Assembly: GCA_951394405.1 (NCBI GenBank)
Contig: OX596343.1
Location: forward strand, 496,001 to 560,000
DNA from: Coprinellus micaceus
Taxonomy: Eukaryota > Basidiomycota > Agaricomycetes > Agaricales > Psathyrellaceae
Direction of reading: 5' to 3'
DNA: 64,000 nt
In this document: positions 33,145-45,011 of the stretch, in pieces
Position numbering within the stretch: position 1 is the stretch's first letter
Layout of the letters: every line of letters begins with the position of its first letter
Translations under genes and position numbers: made by a program
Notes under the pieces: generated by a model
Told to the model about the DNA's origin: nothing
What the model saw: the letters and a program-made list of their open reading frames with translations, nothing else
Database searches by the model: none

Positions 33145-33751
33145 CTAAAGCCCAGCGCCAAACACGACCGCAGCGACGGCTATAGCAGGCAACGCAGCAC
33201 CCACTGCGACCAAGGAGGCGCCGTTCCCGCTCGAAGCCGACGTCGTCGCCGCCGGAGGTGCAGTTGTCGTCGCTGCAGCCGTTGTCTTCGAGAATGTAAC
33301 TGAGAGAGTCTTCGGTGTGGTTGCAGTTCCGGTGGGGGTAATCGAAGCTGTGATCACAAAAATTTCGAACGTTAGCCAACTCTAACGACTGGAATTGGTG
33401 GAGGGTGTGTACCTGCAGCACACTGAGCACGGAACCACTGTTGTGCGACGGCGGAGTCGGTCAGCGTCGAGCAGTTGTCCGTAACGCACTTGATAGCGTC
33501 GCTTGAGAATTGGGGGTTGCCGCAGACGCATGCCAAGTCAGTGCTGAACGAAGATTCAATGGTGTGTATTGGGGTGCGCCGTAGAAGAGGAATGTGCGAG
33601 GAAATTAAGCGTACATGTCCTTGCACTCATTGGCTGTAGCAGAGGCGCTTGCACAGGCCAGAGCGCAGGGAGGTATTTCGCCTGTTCCGGTTCCCTGAGA
33701 GAACACGAGGAGAGCGGTGGAGAGCGCGACGAGGACTTGCGTGAAGATCAT
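33145..33751 (-). CDS. CFEM-domain GPI-anchored cell-wall protein
   Basis: CFEM proteins are fungal extracellular eight-cysteine proteins, some binding haem, many GPI-anchored. The signal peptide is MIFTQVLVALSTALLVFSQG. The mature domain begins IPPCALACASASATANECKD and continues DLACVCGNPQFSSDAIKC, VTDNCSTLTDSAVAQQWFRA and QCAA. I count exactly eight Cys in CFEM order. After it comes a Thr/Ala/Ser-rich stalk (KTTAAATTTAPPAATTSASS) and a small-residue hydrophobic tail (VAVGAALPAIAVAAVVFGAG) ending at the stop, as expected for GPI attachment. Two short introns interrupt the CFEM domain. The Asp that binds haem iron in known CFEM proteins could be the D of DLAC, but that placement is inference. 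Confidence 0.92.
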
Positions 33752-35407
33752 GATGGGTCGTGTGTGCGGAGAATGTGGGGGTAAGGCGGCAGCGGGATGG
33801 GGGCCTGGAGGAGGAAGGTGGGAGCACCGTGCGCGACCGAGTTTATATACTTTGGACAGGTCTGGGGATGGGAACGACCAGGGATGGGTATACGACACAG
33901 TTTGATCTTACTATTCAGTCGAGGTTGACAGGTCGGGGATCGAGGAACGGTTTTGACATGCCAGATAGACTTTTGCCAAGTCGTTCAACGCCGCTGGACA
34001 GTTTGCTTGCTCGCAGCTGTGTCCTCTGGGTGAGCGCTTGTCCGCCAACCCCACGCCTGACGCTTGGGGCGGGGGCCAAAAGTCTGGTCAAGTGTCGAGA
34101 TGGTCTCGCAAGGATTCGAGACTGAACTCGATAGGTGTCCAGTTCAGTGCATGTTCAAGTTCAACACCCTGAGCCAAGGAAACCCTTTGACGTGGGTAGC
34201 CTACGAGGCACCAACGCCGACCGGGCTTTGTTGTCATTCGAGGGCGTTCTGATAACCTGATACCTCCACCGGCGGATGTTCCTGTGTGGCTGGGATAAAC
34301 CGAGGAAGAACCCGCCCTTTCGAGTGGCGCCTTTGAAGAAGAGGCTAGAGAAGGGAGTTGCTCGAGCTGCCCATTGTTGAGAACGGCCTTTTGGGCAGGA
34401 TGGTGGGATGCACGCAGCATCATGTAAGTATTATTTAATGCTAAAACCTTGAGTGAAGGGCCCGAGAGACGCGTACGGCCCCGGGCCTGCACCATGAAGT
34501 TCCCCTCCGTCCCGAACCAGATGACCCAGCCCGTTAGGTCGAGACGCCACCAGGCCCCAGGGTACTTGTTTTCGGAGACACAGCCAGCCAAGACCCAGCC
34601 TCCGGACCCGAAAAAGAAGTCAAGTTTGGAGTCGAGTCAGAGGGAAGGCTACGACATACAAGGAGAGCCTGGGACAGGAGGACGAATGACAAGCGCAAAG
34701 TGTCGGATAAGAGTTCGGAGGTAGGGGACACCTGAGCGACCTCTAGGCATCCGTTGCCGAGACAGAGAGACAGAGAGAGAGATTCAGAAAAAACACGAAC
34801 AGAGTCGTTCCGTTCAGAAAGCGCTGTCAACTATGCCCAAGCGCCCGTCTCGTTTTAGCGCCCGTCGGATGCCTTTTCAAGCCGCTTGTGGACGCATGAG
34901 CGTCTGCGGAAAACGTTGTCGTAGTCAGGAACGTGTTCGAAGCTTGAATCGGCTGGCGCAGCGATCCTACTGTTGAGGGGGCACGAGGAAGACTCGCCTT
35001 CAAACTGCCGCCCACACACCTTCCTAATTGGGACTACTCGCACCCCGAAACCGGAGTGGTCCGTGCGCTGCGGCCTTGAGGAGGCCATTCGCAAGGCTCC
35101 CAAGGTCAAGCCTTCCTTCCCCACCCCACCTTCGAGTCATACAGCGCGAGAACAAGGAAACGCGGAAACTACCCACACAGCCTCACCCAATAGGGGAAGG
35201 ACTCTTACACGGACTGGAAGGTCAGGCGAGGGTTGCAGGCAAGGTATTAACTGCATTGCTTTATCCGCTAGTCATAAATATACACGTAGGGGTACACGGA
35301 GGGGACTCCAGGGATACAGAGGGAAGGTATGCCTGAAATGAAGAGGTTAGCCATCTAACCACACCAGATGATGTCACAAAAACTCACACAAAAGACTATA
35401 CAGATGC
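33752..35407. other. Intergenic, 1.65 kb, no gene recognised
   Basis: The first 150 bases are the CFEM promoter (atatactttgg near 33845 may be a TATA-like element). A GA-rich simple run (gagacagagagacagagaga) occurs near 34760. Several ORFs of 60-167 codons overlap on both strands without family traits; the longest, minus 34088-34591, reads as chance. Confidence 0.45.
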
Positions 35408-35901
<494 letters not shown>

Positions 35902-36461
35902 GTCGTAAGAGTTGTTGAGAGAGTTGTTGAGGGGTCGTTAGTGTGTCGAGGTCGCGCGACGGTGTCGGGGACCGGAGGCTTGATGAGGGTGAGGTTGGTG
36001 GTGGTGGTTGGGAAGGAAGATTGGATTTGGGCATCCACCGGGCTTAATTGCATCGCGTGTATTTGGCTTTGTTGGGACCTCATTAAACACTCCGATGGGC
36101 GCGTCGCAATGAATCAACAAAGCGTGCACGGACGCGTAAAGTCACGAATGGGATCTTGTTCGGTGAATGTTCTGGGGACAACGTGGTTTGGTTCGAGCAA
36201 GGGAGTGACTATTTGATACAATGGGGTGGGTACTAGGTTGATTCACTACAATATGGGTTCTCTATAGGTATGCAACGAAGGAAACAACAAATATGAGGGC
36301 AAGATGTCCATGCAGAATTCGAAAGTATGGTGCAGTCATAAAATGTGTTCGTCAAGTGGAGTGATAGTAATGCAAGTGGATCGAATGAGGGAACGAATGT
36401 GATATATGCTAGAAGGAGGAAGGAAAGACAGAAAGGAAACAACTAGACCTGCAAGGGTCGC
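35902..36461. other. Intergenic, histone H4 promoter
   Basis: 560 bases between the H4 start and the stop of the next minus-strand gene. It holds the H4 promoter and the orphan's 3' flank. No gene and no unambiguous histone promoter element was seen. Confidence 0.45.
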
Positions 36462-38240
36462 TTAATGGCGCAGGAACAACTCGATGGGAATGGGCTTCCT
36501 CCTCAAACCTAGGCTCCCAGAGCTGGCGTGACTGGAATCGCTACCAGAATCGCTCACAGTCATGAGACTCTCCCTTCTCCTCACGCCCATGTCCCACGAC
36601 TCCCTCTTCGGCTTGACGACACCGGCCCCAGCCCTCAGTACTGCATCTTGGGCCCTCTGGTGCGCCGACGGCCTCTTGCTAGGAGTTGGGATGAGGAACG
36701 TCCCAGGCGCCACGGGCATCACAGATGCCTTGCTATGGACTTTACTGCTCGTCCTCTGATGCCTTTTCGTCGGGGAGAAGATCCTCAACCTGCTCGGGCT
36801 CCCCTTTTCGTGCTCCTCACGGATCGAGCCGAGGGTCGACGAGCTCCACTTGGACTTGAGAACACGCATCTCGTCTTCGATGGTGAACTTCTTTGGAGTC
36901 TCGGGAATTGGTGGTTGCTCCGGAGTGGGAGCGGGGAACGAGGCAACGGAAGGCAGAGGGGAGGATGAGGGTTCGGAGACGTAGAACGAAGCCCAGCTGT
37001 CCCGGGTGGGCGAGCGGGGGAGGATGATGGAGCCCACTGAGGGAGCGAAGGAGATATCCGAGATTGACTCGATGATCCCCTTCGTCTGGTCAGGGATGGG
37101 AGGCAAGGGGCGGCTCCGAATCTTTGCCTGCAGCTCCTCCAGTCCCGCGTTGAAGTCGGCCTCGAGGTCAATGGGCGTCCCGGGGAGTGAGAGCGGGAGC
37201 ATCATCTCGTGCTCGAGGTCGATGTCGAACTCGGCGTCGTCCAGAGGTGAGGCGGAGGGCTGGGACCAGGCGTTTTGGTGACCGCCGAAAGAGAAGATCG
37301 ACGAATCGTCGTCGAACTCGAATTCTTCAAAGTCTGTTGGGACGGCGCTGCGCGGAGGGGGCCGGATGGGCGAGGTCTCTGCCGAGAACGAGGTGAAGAA
37401 GCTCGGGGGCGAGATCGGGCTGGACGGCACGAGGTGCGATATTGGGCGCAAGTGTGCTGGGATAGCAGGGACCGGGGGAGCCGGGTGGCTGGGGATGAAG
37501 AACTGCCTGCTCTGACGCTTGCTAGTAGGGAACGCCGGGTCGAGATGGCCACTCGGGCGCGACAGGCGCCTGTTGTTGGCCGGGATGAAGATAGAGTCGG
37601 GGCGGGCCTTTTGGCTTGTTGAGATGGCGCTGGGTGCGCTCACGTCCAGGATCTTGGAGAGCTCGTGCTGGTACCACTCAGAGTCGGACTCTGGGTCTTC
37701 CTCGGATTCGGAGGATTCGGAAGACGATTCTTCTGAAGTGAATGGGGAAGGTTTGCAGGGCACGGCCGCCGCCGGCTTGAGATTCATGAGCGAATGGATT
37801 CCGGCTCTCCGGGGGTTGAACTTGGGTGAGGGGAGAGCAAAGATGTCGTCCTCGAAGTGTTTCGAGGGGGAGGGCATCGGTGGGAGAGGGAACATGAACG
37901 ACTCGTCGTCGCCGAAGCTGATCTGGAAGGACTCGGGAGAGTGGACAGCAGGCGCGAGTTTCGCTGACTGAGGCGGGAGGAGCATGACTCTGTCCGCGCA
38001 GTCGGACACGTCGTCCTCGTCGCCGAGTCCGACAAAGTCCCGAGCGATCTGGATGTCAGAGGGAGAGAGGTTGCAGTGCCGACGTTTTGCCTTGCGGTCG
38101 CAAGTGCCTGAGGAGGAGGGTTTGCTGCTGGGGGAAGATTCGGTCTCCTCGACGATGATTTGGAGGGGCTTGGTGGTGATGGAGGAAGCTCGCGCTCGTT
38201 GGCAGCGAGATACCCGGGGCTTGCGTGCTAGGGAATCCAT
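36462..38240 (-). CDS. Intronless orphan, largely disordered Ser/Pro-rich protein
   Basis: A single uninterrupted 592-codon frame, unusual here because most neighbours have many introns. I recognise no family. The protein starts MDSLARKPRVSRCQRARASS, has a basic Cys/His patch (CDRKAKRRHCNLSPSDIQIA), then alternating Ser/Pro-rich and acidic tracts (SEESSSESSESEEDPESDSE; FEEFEFDDDSSIFSFG). The later part contains a possible helix (TIEDEMRVLKSKWSSSTLGS) and basic segments (RIFSPTKRHQRTSSKVHSKA; VKPKRESWDMGVRRRESLMT) with RRxS-type sites. Many SP/TP sites suggest phosphoregulation, and the basic clusters could be nuclear localisation signals; both are inference. Coding status is supported by length, codon pattern and a clean start. 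Confidence 0.75.
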   Translation of the reverse strand: MDSLARKPRVSRCQRARASSITTKPLQIIVEETESSPSSKPSSSGTCDRKAKRRHCNLSPSDIQIARDFVGLGDEDDVSDCADRVMLLPPQSAKLAPAVHSPESFQISFGDDESFMFPLPPMPSPSKHFEDDIFALPSPKFNPRRAGIHSLMNLKPAAAVPCKPSPFTSEESSSESSESEEDPESDSEWYQHELSKILDVSAPSAISTSQKARPDSIFIPANNRRLSRPSGHLDPAFPTSKRQSRQFFIPSHPAPPVPAIPAHLRPISHLVPSSPISPPSFFTSFSAETSPIRPPPRSAVPTDFEEFEFDDDSSIFSFGGHQNAWSQPSASPLDDAEFDIDLEHEMMLPLSLPGTPIDLEADFNAGLEELQAKIRSRPLPPIPDQTKGIIESISDISFAPSVGSIILPRSPTRDSWASFYVSEPSSSPLPSVASFPAPTPEQPPIPETPKKFTIEDEMRVLKSKWSSSTLGSIREEHEKGSPSRLRIFSPTKRHQRTSSKVHSKASVMPVAPGTFLIPTPSKRPSAHQRAQDAVLRAGAGVVKPKRESWDMGVRRRESLMTVSDSGSDSSHASSGSLGLRRKPIPIELFLRH

Positions 38241-40234
38241 TGTAGTATTATCTGAGTGGAGATGAGCACGAGTATCGTTGAGCTAGAGGCAGGCAACTTA
38301 CAGTCCATGGTATTCATCCGTGTTCGTGAAGTAGGTCGTTAGAGTAGAAGATGAGAGGCTGGATGTCAGGATGGGAATTGACGGGGTCTTCCCTGCCACT
38401 TCCCATCTTGTATATAACGACCAGTTGCCTGCGGGTCCGGTGCATTGTGCACCGTCAGGCAATTGTTGTCCCCAGAACAAAGCCCTGGTGGGCGCCCAAA
38501 TCAAGACGGATCCCCGTCCATTTTGGGATGGACATGCGGAGTTTGAAAATGTGGGCTATTGTTTGAGGGCCCTTCGAGCCATGCGATTTCCAACGGACCT
38601 GGGAGAATGCTGTAAGACGCGCGAAGCGGTACCCTGGATATAGCACCGTCGTGGCGACGCTTTTTTGTCTGGAACTCTTGGGTCCGCCGTAGCTCAATTG
38701 TTCAGAGCACTGCCAGCACTCGGCACTGGACCACTACTTGACAATAGACTTCCTGGATTTTAGAAGGTCTTTCGGTCATATCCGATTAGAAGACGGGATG
38801 AGATAAGGATTGGGGATTACAAGAGCCTCTGACGTTGACGCTTTGTGGATTTTGCGCGCATCTCCGTCGGTGAGGGGAGAAGATCAATAAAGCGTGCCCT
38901 TTGTTCCTCAATTGGCGCCCGTGTACAAAGATAGCCAAACAAATCGTGTTTAACGCCGCTTTTCAACCCCAAGTTGTTGAACTTGCGGGAATTATGCGAT
39001 GAAATATAGAAGGTTCACTTGTATGTAGGGTCTCATAATTGGGAGGCTAGAAATTTCATGATTCTCCCTTTTTGACAAGCCTCCACGCAACGGAGGCGTC
39101 TTTGGAAGGCGTGGTGGGTCGGCAGAGTCAGACGACCAGGGGAGTACTGGTTGCTTGTTATCATTGCCTCTCGATTGAAAGTCGAAATAAAATGCTACCC
39201 CCTGAGCCTGTTTCCATCTCAGTGGACAGGTAGTTTGGGCTGGCCACCGAATGGGTGGGGAAAACCAAATAGGCTCGCCGCCGCTCTTCGGGTCTCATAG
39301 TACGCCTCCCTTGACTATCGGGTTCGAACAAACTGGTGAGCCCTTTCCTATTCTTCATGATACCGCTTCTCGGTTGGAGTAGCTGTGTAGGCAGCATTTT
39401 AATCTAGTGGTTGATACCCGCACTGGCCACGGTAGTACGTACGGAGCTGGTCACTGCCATGCCCATAGGCAATGGCATGAGCCGGACTTTCAGAAATTAT
39501 CATTCGGAAGCGCCGTGTTCCCAAAGATTTAAATCACGCCATGAGTTATCAAAATTTGCATGGCTCAAAGATACGACATTTCGAATCTTGAAGGCCCGTT
39601 TTTGCCAATGGCTTGCGCGCCCTGACTTTGATGCCCAGGGGAAGCGCAGGTTTCCTTCCCTGTGACATTCTGGATTGAAATAAGCGAATAAAATATGCCT
39701 AAAAGCGTACATAGTGAACCCATAACGCACGTCGCTGCTGTTGGAAGGCTTGTCATAGACGGGCGCTTAAATAAATAGGGGTCGAATCAGGGTGCAGATC
39801 GTCATTACCTACCTGTGCTATTGATTACGGGTCATTGTAGACGCTTTGAGCTTGGAGGCGCACATTTAGAGGTCTAGTTCTTCTATCCTGAAGGCATCCC
39901 TCGGGTTCTGCAAGGCGAAGATTGAGTGCTGATCTTGAATGGTGTATTGATCTATATTGCTCTTTGCAGGCAGCTTTCGCGCGACACACAAGGGAGGATG
40001 CAGATTCTAACGCTTGCGGTCTTGTTAACGTCTTTCCAATGTTTCATTCCATGACCGCGACAAGGAGCAGGACGCGTCTCCTTCTGCACGTGTCGGACGC
40101 GGTCACATTGCGACACGGTGGGCACGTGTACCGCGTTTGGGGGATGTCACAAAGTTGAACTGATGTCACATCACTTGTTTTCGTTCGTCAACGACCGGCT
40201 CGTCGTCGACAACAACAACGTCCAAGCACCCAAC
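38241..40234. other. Intergenic, about 2 kb, no gene recognised
   Basis: The left part is the promoter of the orphan gene, including ATAT-rich sequence (tatataacgacc near 38412 reading plus). A tRNA-like 5' half occurs at about 38690. The right part is AT-richer and holds only short ORFs up to about 80 codons. It may contain decayed mobile DNA, but no terminal repeats were found by eye. Confidence 0.4.
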
Positions 40235-43200
40235 ATGACGACCCCAGCGCCGCCTTTCCAGTCCTACTCCGTTCCGACGTCGCCCGCGGCAACCCGCTCA
40301 GGGAAAGGTCAGCCTATCACGCCCCAGAGGCTTCCTCGACACCACCACCGCCATTCGCAATCGTCGTTCAAGTCGCCATCGACGCCTTCCACGCCGTACA
40401 CGCCATTGAGCCTGAGGTCCTCAGACTCGGCGGGGTCAACTTCATCTGCGCTCACCACCCCCGACAACGTCTCCTTCCTTGTCAGAAAGCGACTTAGCAA
40501 TGGGCGGTCTCCCGACATCCGTAATGCCAGCGTTGAGAGCATTGAGAGTAAAGATAGGAGTCTCGCCGACCTAGCCCACAACTGGCGGGCACGAGCGAAC
40601 CAGCACGGTATCAAAGTAGCGTCATCCAACAATGGCGGGGTGGGGGATGTCTCCAGTTACGGCGACGATGAAGGTATGCGTGCGCTGCTCTTACCCGCCA
40701 AAGTCGAATCGGCCTGTTGAACCCGCATATAGCCAGCGACAAGACCAGCTCCGACGTTGGCAACGATTCCAGCATGTTGTCCACCGATGAAGGTAAGGAT
40801 CGTCTCCCAAATGCTGTTCTGACTCATTGGTTGAACTTTTGAATAGCCTTGTTGCCCCCGCCCTTCTTGTCTTATCACCGTCGATCCACGAGCCAGTCTG
40901 ACACTGGAGTTCGCCCTCGTGCGCTGTCGCATGCGTCGTTGCCTGAAAACAGGGTCCCGGATGGGTCTCCCATTGCATCGCGCAATGCCAATACCAGCAT
41001 GCCTCTGATGTCTTCTCCCGTTCGAGTTCGACGCACGCTTGCACCGGTTGGCAACTTGATGTCGACCCCTCCCCCCAACCGTGTACTCGCCTCTGAGCTC
41101 AAGCTCAAGGGGAGCATGACAGAGCCCGCCCAACCGCGCCGCCGCGAAGCTTTCGCTCCTGTGAGTTCCGCATTTAACTTGCAGGAAAGGCAAAAGTAAT
41201 AAACTTTGTGTAGGTCACCTCGGTCTCAAACAACGTTCCCCGTGGGAGCACAAGCATGACCCTCAACCTTAATCACGATACTTCCCTCGACTTATTCAAT
41301 ATCAACGAGCACGACTACGAACACGAAAATGATCTCCACACTAGCGAAGATCTATACGACGAATCCTTCTCCCTCGACCTCCAGTCCCACACTGCCAATA
41401 TCTTTGGATACTCCAATGAATCCAAGGCATCGTCCAACCAGCCTACTGGTTTCACGGACCCCTTCTTTGAGGCACCATCTGGTTATGGTCATCACGTCCT
41501 TAACACCATCTCGGAGAGCGCCGAGCATCAATTCCATAGCACCGCTCAACCTCAACTTAACCTTACATACCCTCCCCCTAATTTCTATGCACCTAACGAA
41601 CCCGTCTTCGCCTATTCACTCCCTAAGCGTCCCTACCCTCAAGCTCCACACGCCGCTCCGAAGCAATACAGGTCCTTCAGCGCCCCTGTGCAACTCCCGT
41701 CTGCGAACCCTTTCCTTCGGGATTCCGCACCCGTTCTGAGCAAGGCCAACGCTCCTCCCGCTTCCAGTGCTTCTCCGACCGATTGCTCCGTCTGCTTGGC
41801 GTCGTACCCTCCAAGTCTCGCTGTCTTGCAGCCATGCGCCCACCCTCTTTGCTCCGCTTGCCTCACCAGTGCTTTGAACATCGTCGGCGAGAAGGACATG
41901 CAGTGTGCGGTTTGTAACAGGAAGGTCGCGGACTTCAAGCTCGTCAGCATCAAGAAGCCAGCTGGTGAAGGCATATCGATCCCTCAGCAACTTGCCGCCT
42001 CTCCCGTCATCGCCAAGTCCTTCGGTGGTATGCCTGACTTTGGCAGCATCCCGCCCCATGACATGGATGGCGCCTTCGACCTGGGCTTCGATCTCTCGGA
42101 CATTCGGGCGAGCACGCCTAAGCTCGAGCATCAAGCGAGCCGTGGAGTTATCAACCCCGGTTCCCAGAACGTTGTCTTGCGAATCGACAACGTGCCTTGG
42201 GTATGCCCTCTCGCTCACCTCTGTGTGAGCTCTGGTACTGACTCTTCGTAGGACATTACCCCTCGCCAGATCCAGACCTGGCTTCAACAGCCCATCGAGC
42301 GAGTCCACGTCTTGTTGGACAATAAGGGGAAGACATTGAGCCACGCCTACGTGGAAGTCAAGGATGCTTCCGTCGCTGGATCCATCTTGCGTGGTGAAAC
42401 GATTCACCCTAACGGCGCTGGAAGAAAGGAACGCGGTAGCGTTCTGGGCAAGGGCAAGCGTGCCCGTGGTGTTACTATCACTCGCAGCACTCAAGAGGAG
42501 TTGATGGCCAACGTATGTTTCTATCCCTTGGTTGTGCGGCTGATTCGCTGACCTTGGCGCCGCTGTAGCTTTTCCCTCATTGGAGAGGAACGTTTGAAGG
42601 CTCGAAGCCATCCCCTGTGCGTATGGATGGCGATGCCCTTATTCGCAGCCTTGATAATAGTCTGCTCTCTGAGGGCGAGATCAATGCCCTCCGCCACCTC
42701 ATTCAATCTCCAGACGTACGTGTCCCTTTCGCACGTCCGACCCGCGCCCTCACTCACTTCTTCTCCCAGTCCCATTTCCTAAAGGTTCCCGTTTTGCCGT
42801 TCCACTCTCTTATCAGCTTGCTTTCCAAGTTCCCTGCCGACACTGACAGCCGCGTTCTCTGGTCTCCCATTGTCCATGATCGTCTGTTCGGTAAGTCGCC
42901 CGTCTATGTTGCTCATCGTCGTTCATCGCACTTACGGTTCTCCGATAGACCTTGCTCGCAGTGAGTAGCTGGAACAATTACCATATCCGTGATTTTTATG
43001 CTAACACCCTGCGCAGTTGGCTTGGAAGAATTGTTCCTACGCGTCGAAAGGGCCCAGAAGGCGGGAACTGACGACGGTGAACACAGGATGGATCTCGTCC
43101 ACGATCTCGCGAAGGTCTCCATGAACTGCAGATGTGGGTTTCCCTCTTCCCCAACCTCCCACGCGATAGCTGATGGTCTCCCAGTGTTCACCCCCGATCA

Positions 43201-43432
43201 GATTCGAAGGTTCACGGACTTATTGATCCACTTTGCGATCCCTATTCCCGACATTGAAGAGGTGTCGGATACCCCCTCTGAACAGGGCTCCAGCCCTGTC
43301 GGTCTGCATACCCCCTGTGACCAGGAGCCGCAGCCTCGTCAAGGGGCTTCCTTCGCTGACCTTGCCAAGGAGTTTGGTGTCGAGGCTCAGCTCGTTCAGG
43401 CACTGGCTCATCGTCTTGCTGCTCTTCAGTGA
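40235..43432 (+). CDS. RING finger plus RRM protein
   Basis: Domain order: a disordered Ser/Pro/His-rich N-terminus (MTTPAPPFQSYSVPTSPAAT); a C3HC4 RING (CSVCLASYPPSLAVLQPCAH, PLCSACLTSAL, CAVCNRKV); an RRM-like fold (NVVLRIDNVPWDITPRQIQT; RVHVLLDNKGKTLSHAYVEV); then helical C-terminal segments (ALIRSLDNSLLSEGEINALR; FADLAKEFGVEAQLVQALAH). This suggests an RNA-binding E3 ubiquitin ligase, an inference from architecture. About ten introns are needed. One internal exon is only 12 nt (42949-42960, coding DLAR across its junctions). The RRM is split after PW by an intron of about 60 nt. Start 40235 is the ATG at the head of the open frame; an upstream in-frame ATG at 40163 is possible. Confidence 0.82.
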
Positions 43433-44078
43433 GATGTTTCTCCATAACCCAGACCCGTTTCGGAAAACGAAACGTTGTCAGCCTCATTCATTTCACCGTC
43501 GTCTTCGCCCCTGTCGGATTTTGCTATCGAAAGTCTCCCCCTGTTTTCGCACCCTCCGTTGCTGTCGCTTCATGCCTTTCTCTTCCACCTCCCATCCTTT
43601 TTCTTCTGCGTTCTGCTTCGTAATTATGCAAACATCAACATGGCGAATCGCCGCATCACTTCATTCATTCCTCACGCCGTGTCACGTTTACGCTTTCTTT
43701 CTGCTCTTCGCCTTCCTCTTTCAATTCACCACATGGAATTCCGGGTTGTTTCATGTTCTTCTCACTGCATGCCCCTTGTAATAGCTTTGCATTACACACG
43801 CCTTTAGACGCCCATTTTATCCTCCGATTCTTTTCGCTGATGGACATCATCCGAGTCCTTGGGCTCATTCTTTGTCAGGGATAGTTTGCTATCGCTCGTC
43901 TCCCACCCTATCGTAATTCAGTCGTACGCGCTTTCGATTGTTATGTTTTGTCATGTCAAAAAAGTTAGTCGTAATGCACAGTATTATCCGTTGTTGACCT
44001 TTGAGGGGCGTTCTACGCTAATTAAAGGCTCCTGCAGAAGTTCAACCAGTAATGGCGATCCTTCTAGCAGTTTTGAGG
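43433..44078. other. Intergenic between convergent genes; T/C-rich 3' region
   Basis: Strongly pyrimidine-rich on the plus strand (ttttcttctgcgttctgctt and similar), as in a long 3' UTR of the RING-RRM gene. ORFs here are artefacts of composition. Confidence 0.5.
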
Positions 44079-45011
44079 CTATAGATAGGTCTCTTCCAAC
44101 ACTTTCATCGAACTAGGTGTCACACACGAGTTGTGGGAGGGATTGTAAAACCAGGGCCCGACCGTAGTTCGTTCTTTGAGATCATACATCTGCACCAGCT
44201 CGCCTTCTTTAAAAATATGACCGGCGAGCTCTTCGTCTTCCGGTTTGGGCGATTCTATAATCTTGAGGACGCGAAGAACGACGTGGATGCGACGCTCGGT
44301 GTCCGAGGGGTGTGGCAGTGGGATGTCCGATACCTCGAATCTGACAAGTGCCCGTCCTAAAAACGTCCGGTCATATGGCAGTGTCGTATTAGACATGGGG
44401 ATGGAGACCTTACCAGAGCGCGACCCCGAGGGGATGTGACGAGCCTTGGCTTGTGCAGCCGGGGTGCAGAAATAAAAACGCACGGCGCCCCAAAAGAGCC
44501 CTTCCTGGTGTAAGATATGCAGCCTGGTGTGACAGGTTCCCATGTTGATCAGGAATGGAGCGCGAATGTCATCTAGTATTCGACGTTGACTCGGTCTAGA
44601 AAGACCTGCAGTCAGGCGCCGGATCTCAGCCATCTGAGTCTGAGTGACGAGATTTTCCATCACGAGCGACTCCCTAATGGCGGGGAAGGTTGGGCCGGCT
44701 TGCAGGAGGTGGACGTGCCAGGGGGTGAAGTGATTGGTTTGAAGAAGGTCCGACCCCCGAGAAAAGGACTGAGCGGCAGGTAGGTGGGAGTCTTCAGTTC
44801 GGATGACGCGGAATCGGATTTGGCCAGCAGCTGCATGAGGATACTCGGAACGATGGAAGTAGAGGAAGCCCCGCGTTCCTTCAGGGAACGGAATGCGACG
44901 CTTGGGGTTAACGTGGCTCGCATAGGCAAAGTAGGTGGGTCGCGGTGGGTCGCGATAGTGCTCCGAGGGAAGCCTGAAGCTGACATGGGAGATACCAGAG
45001 ATGTCGTGCAC
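44079..45011 (-). CDS. Unrecognised protein family, copy A
   Basis: A 310-codon open frame. No known domain recognised. Features: RGFLYFHRSEYPHAAAGQIR followed by FRVIRTEDSHLPAAQSFSRG, a middle LVTQTQMAEIRRLTAGLSRP, then ALVRFEVSD and HVVLRVLKIIESPKPEDEEL, and a C-terminal MYDLKERTTVGPWFYNPSHN. The same blocks, in the same order, occur in the gene at 46506-47505. The two are therefore a local duplication of a real coding family. The beta-rich, aromatic pattern suggests a folded globular protein. Homology to copy B continues upstream of the Met at 45011 (RIVSTLNPARL versus RIVHTLDPDRL), so the true start is in an unidentified 5' exon and this coordinate is a minimum. Confidence 0.6.
   Translation of the reverse strand: MHDISGISHVSFRLPSEHYRDPPRPTYFAYASHVNPKRRIPFPEGTRGFLYFHRSEYPHAAAGQIRFRVIRTEDSHLPAAQSFSRGSDLLQTNHFTPWHVHLLQAGPTFPAIRESLVMENLVTQTQMAEIRRLTAGLSRPSQRRILDDIRAPFLINMGTCHTRLHILHQEGLFWGAVRFYFCTPAAQAKARHIPSGSRSGKVSIPMSNTTLPYDRTFLGRALVRFEVSDIPLPHPSDTERRIHVVLRVLKIIESPKPEDEELAGHIFKEGELVQMYDLKERTTVGPWFYNPSHNSCVTPSSMKVLEETYL

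Noticed and set aside
34088..34591. 167-codon minus-strand frame in the gap between CFEM and H4 genes
   Set aside because: No motif, no coding bias, no sensible splice neighbours.
38680..38760. tRNA-like 5' half (gtagctcaattgttcagagc)
   Set aside because: It resembles an A box, but no B box or T-arm follows within tRNA distance; at most a relic.
39315..39335. B-box-like string gggttcgaac
   Set aside because: No matching A box or foldable tRNA upstream; chance match.
43433..43810. Plus-strand frames up to 182 codons after the RING-RRM stop
   Set aside because: They arise from the T/C-rich 3' region and are out of frame with the gene; no domain.
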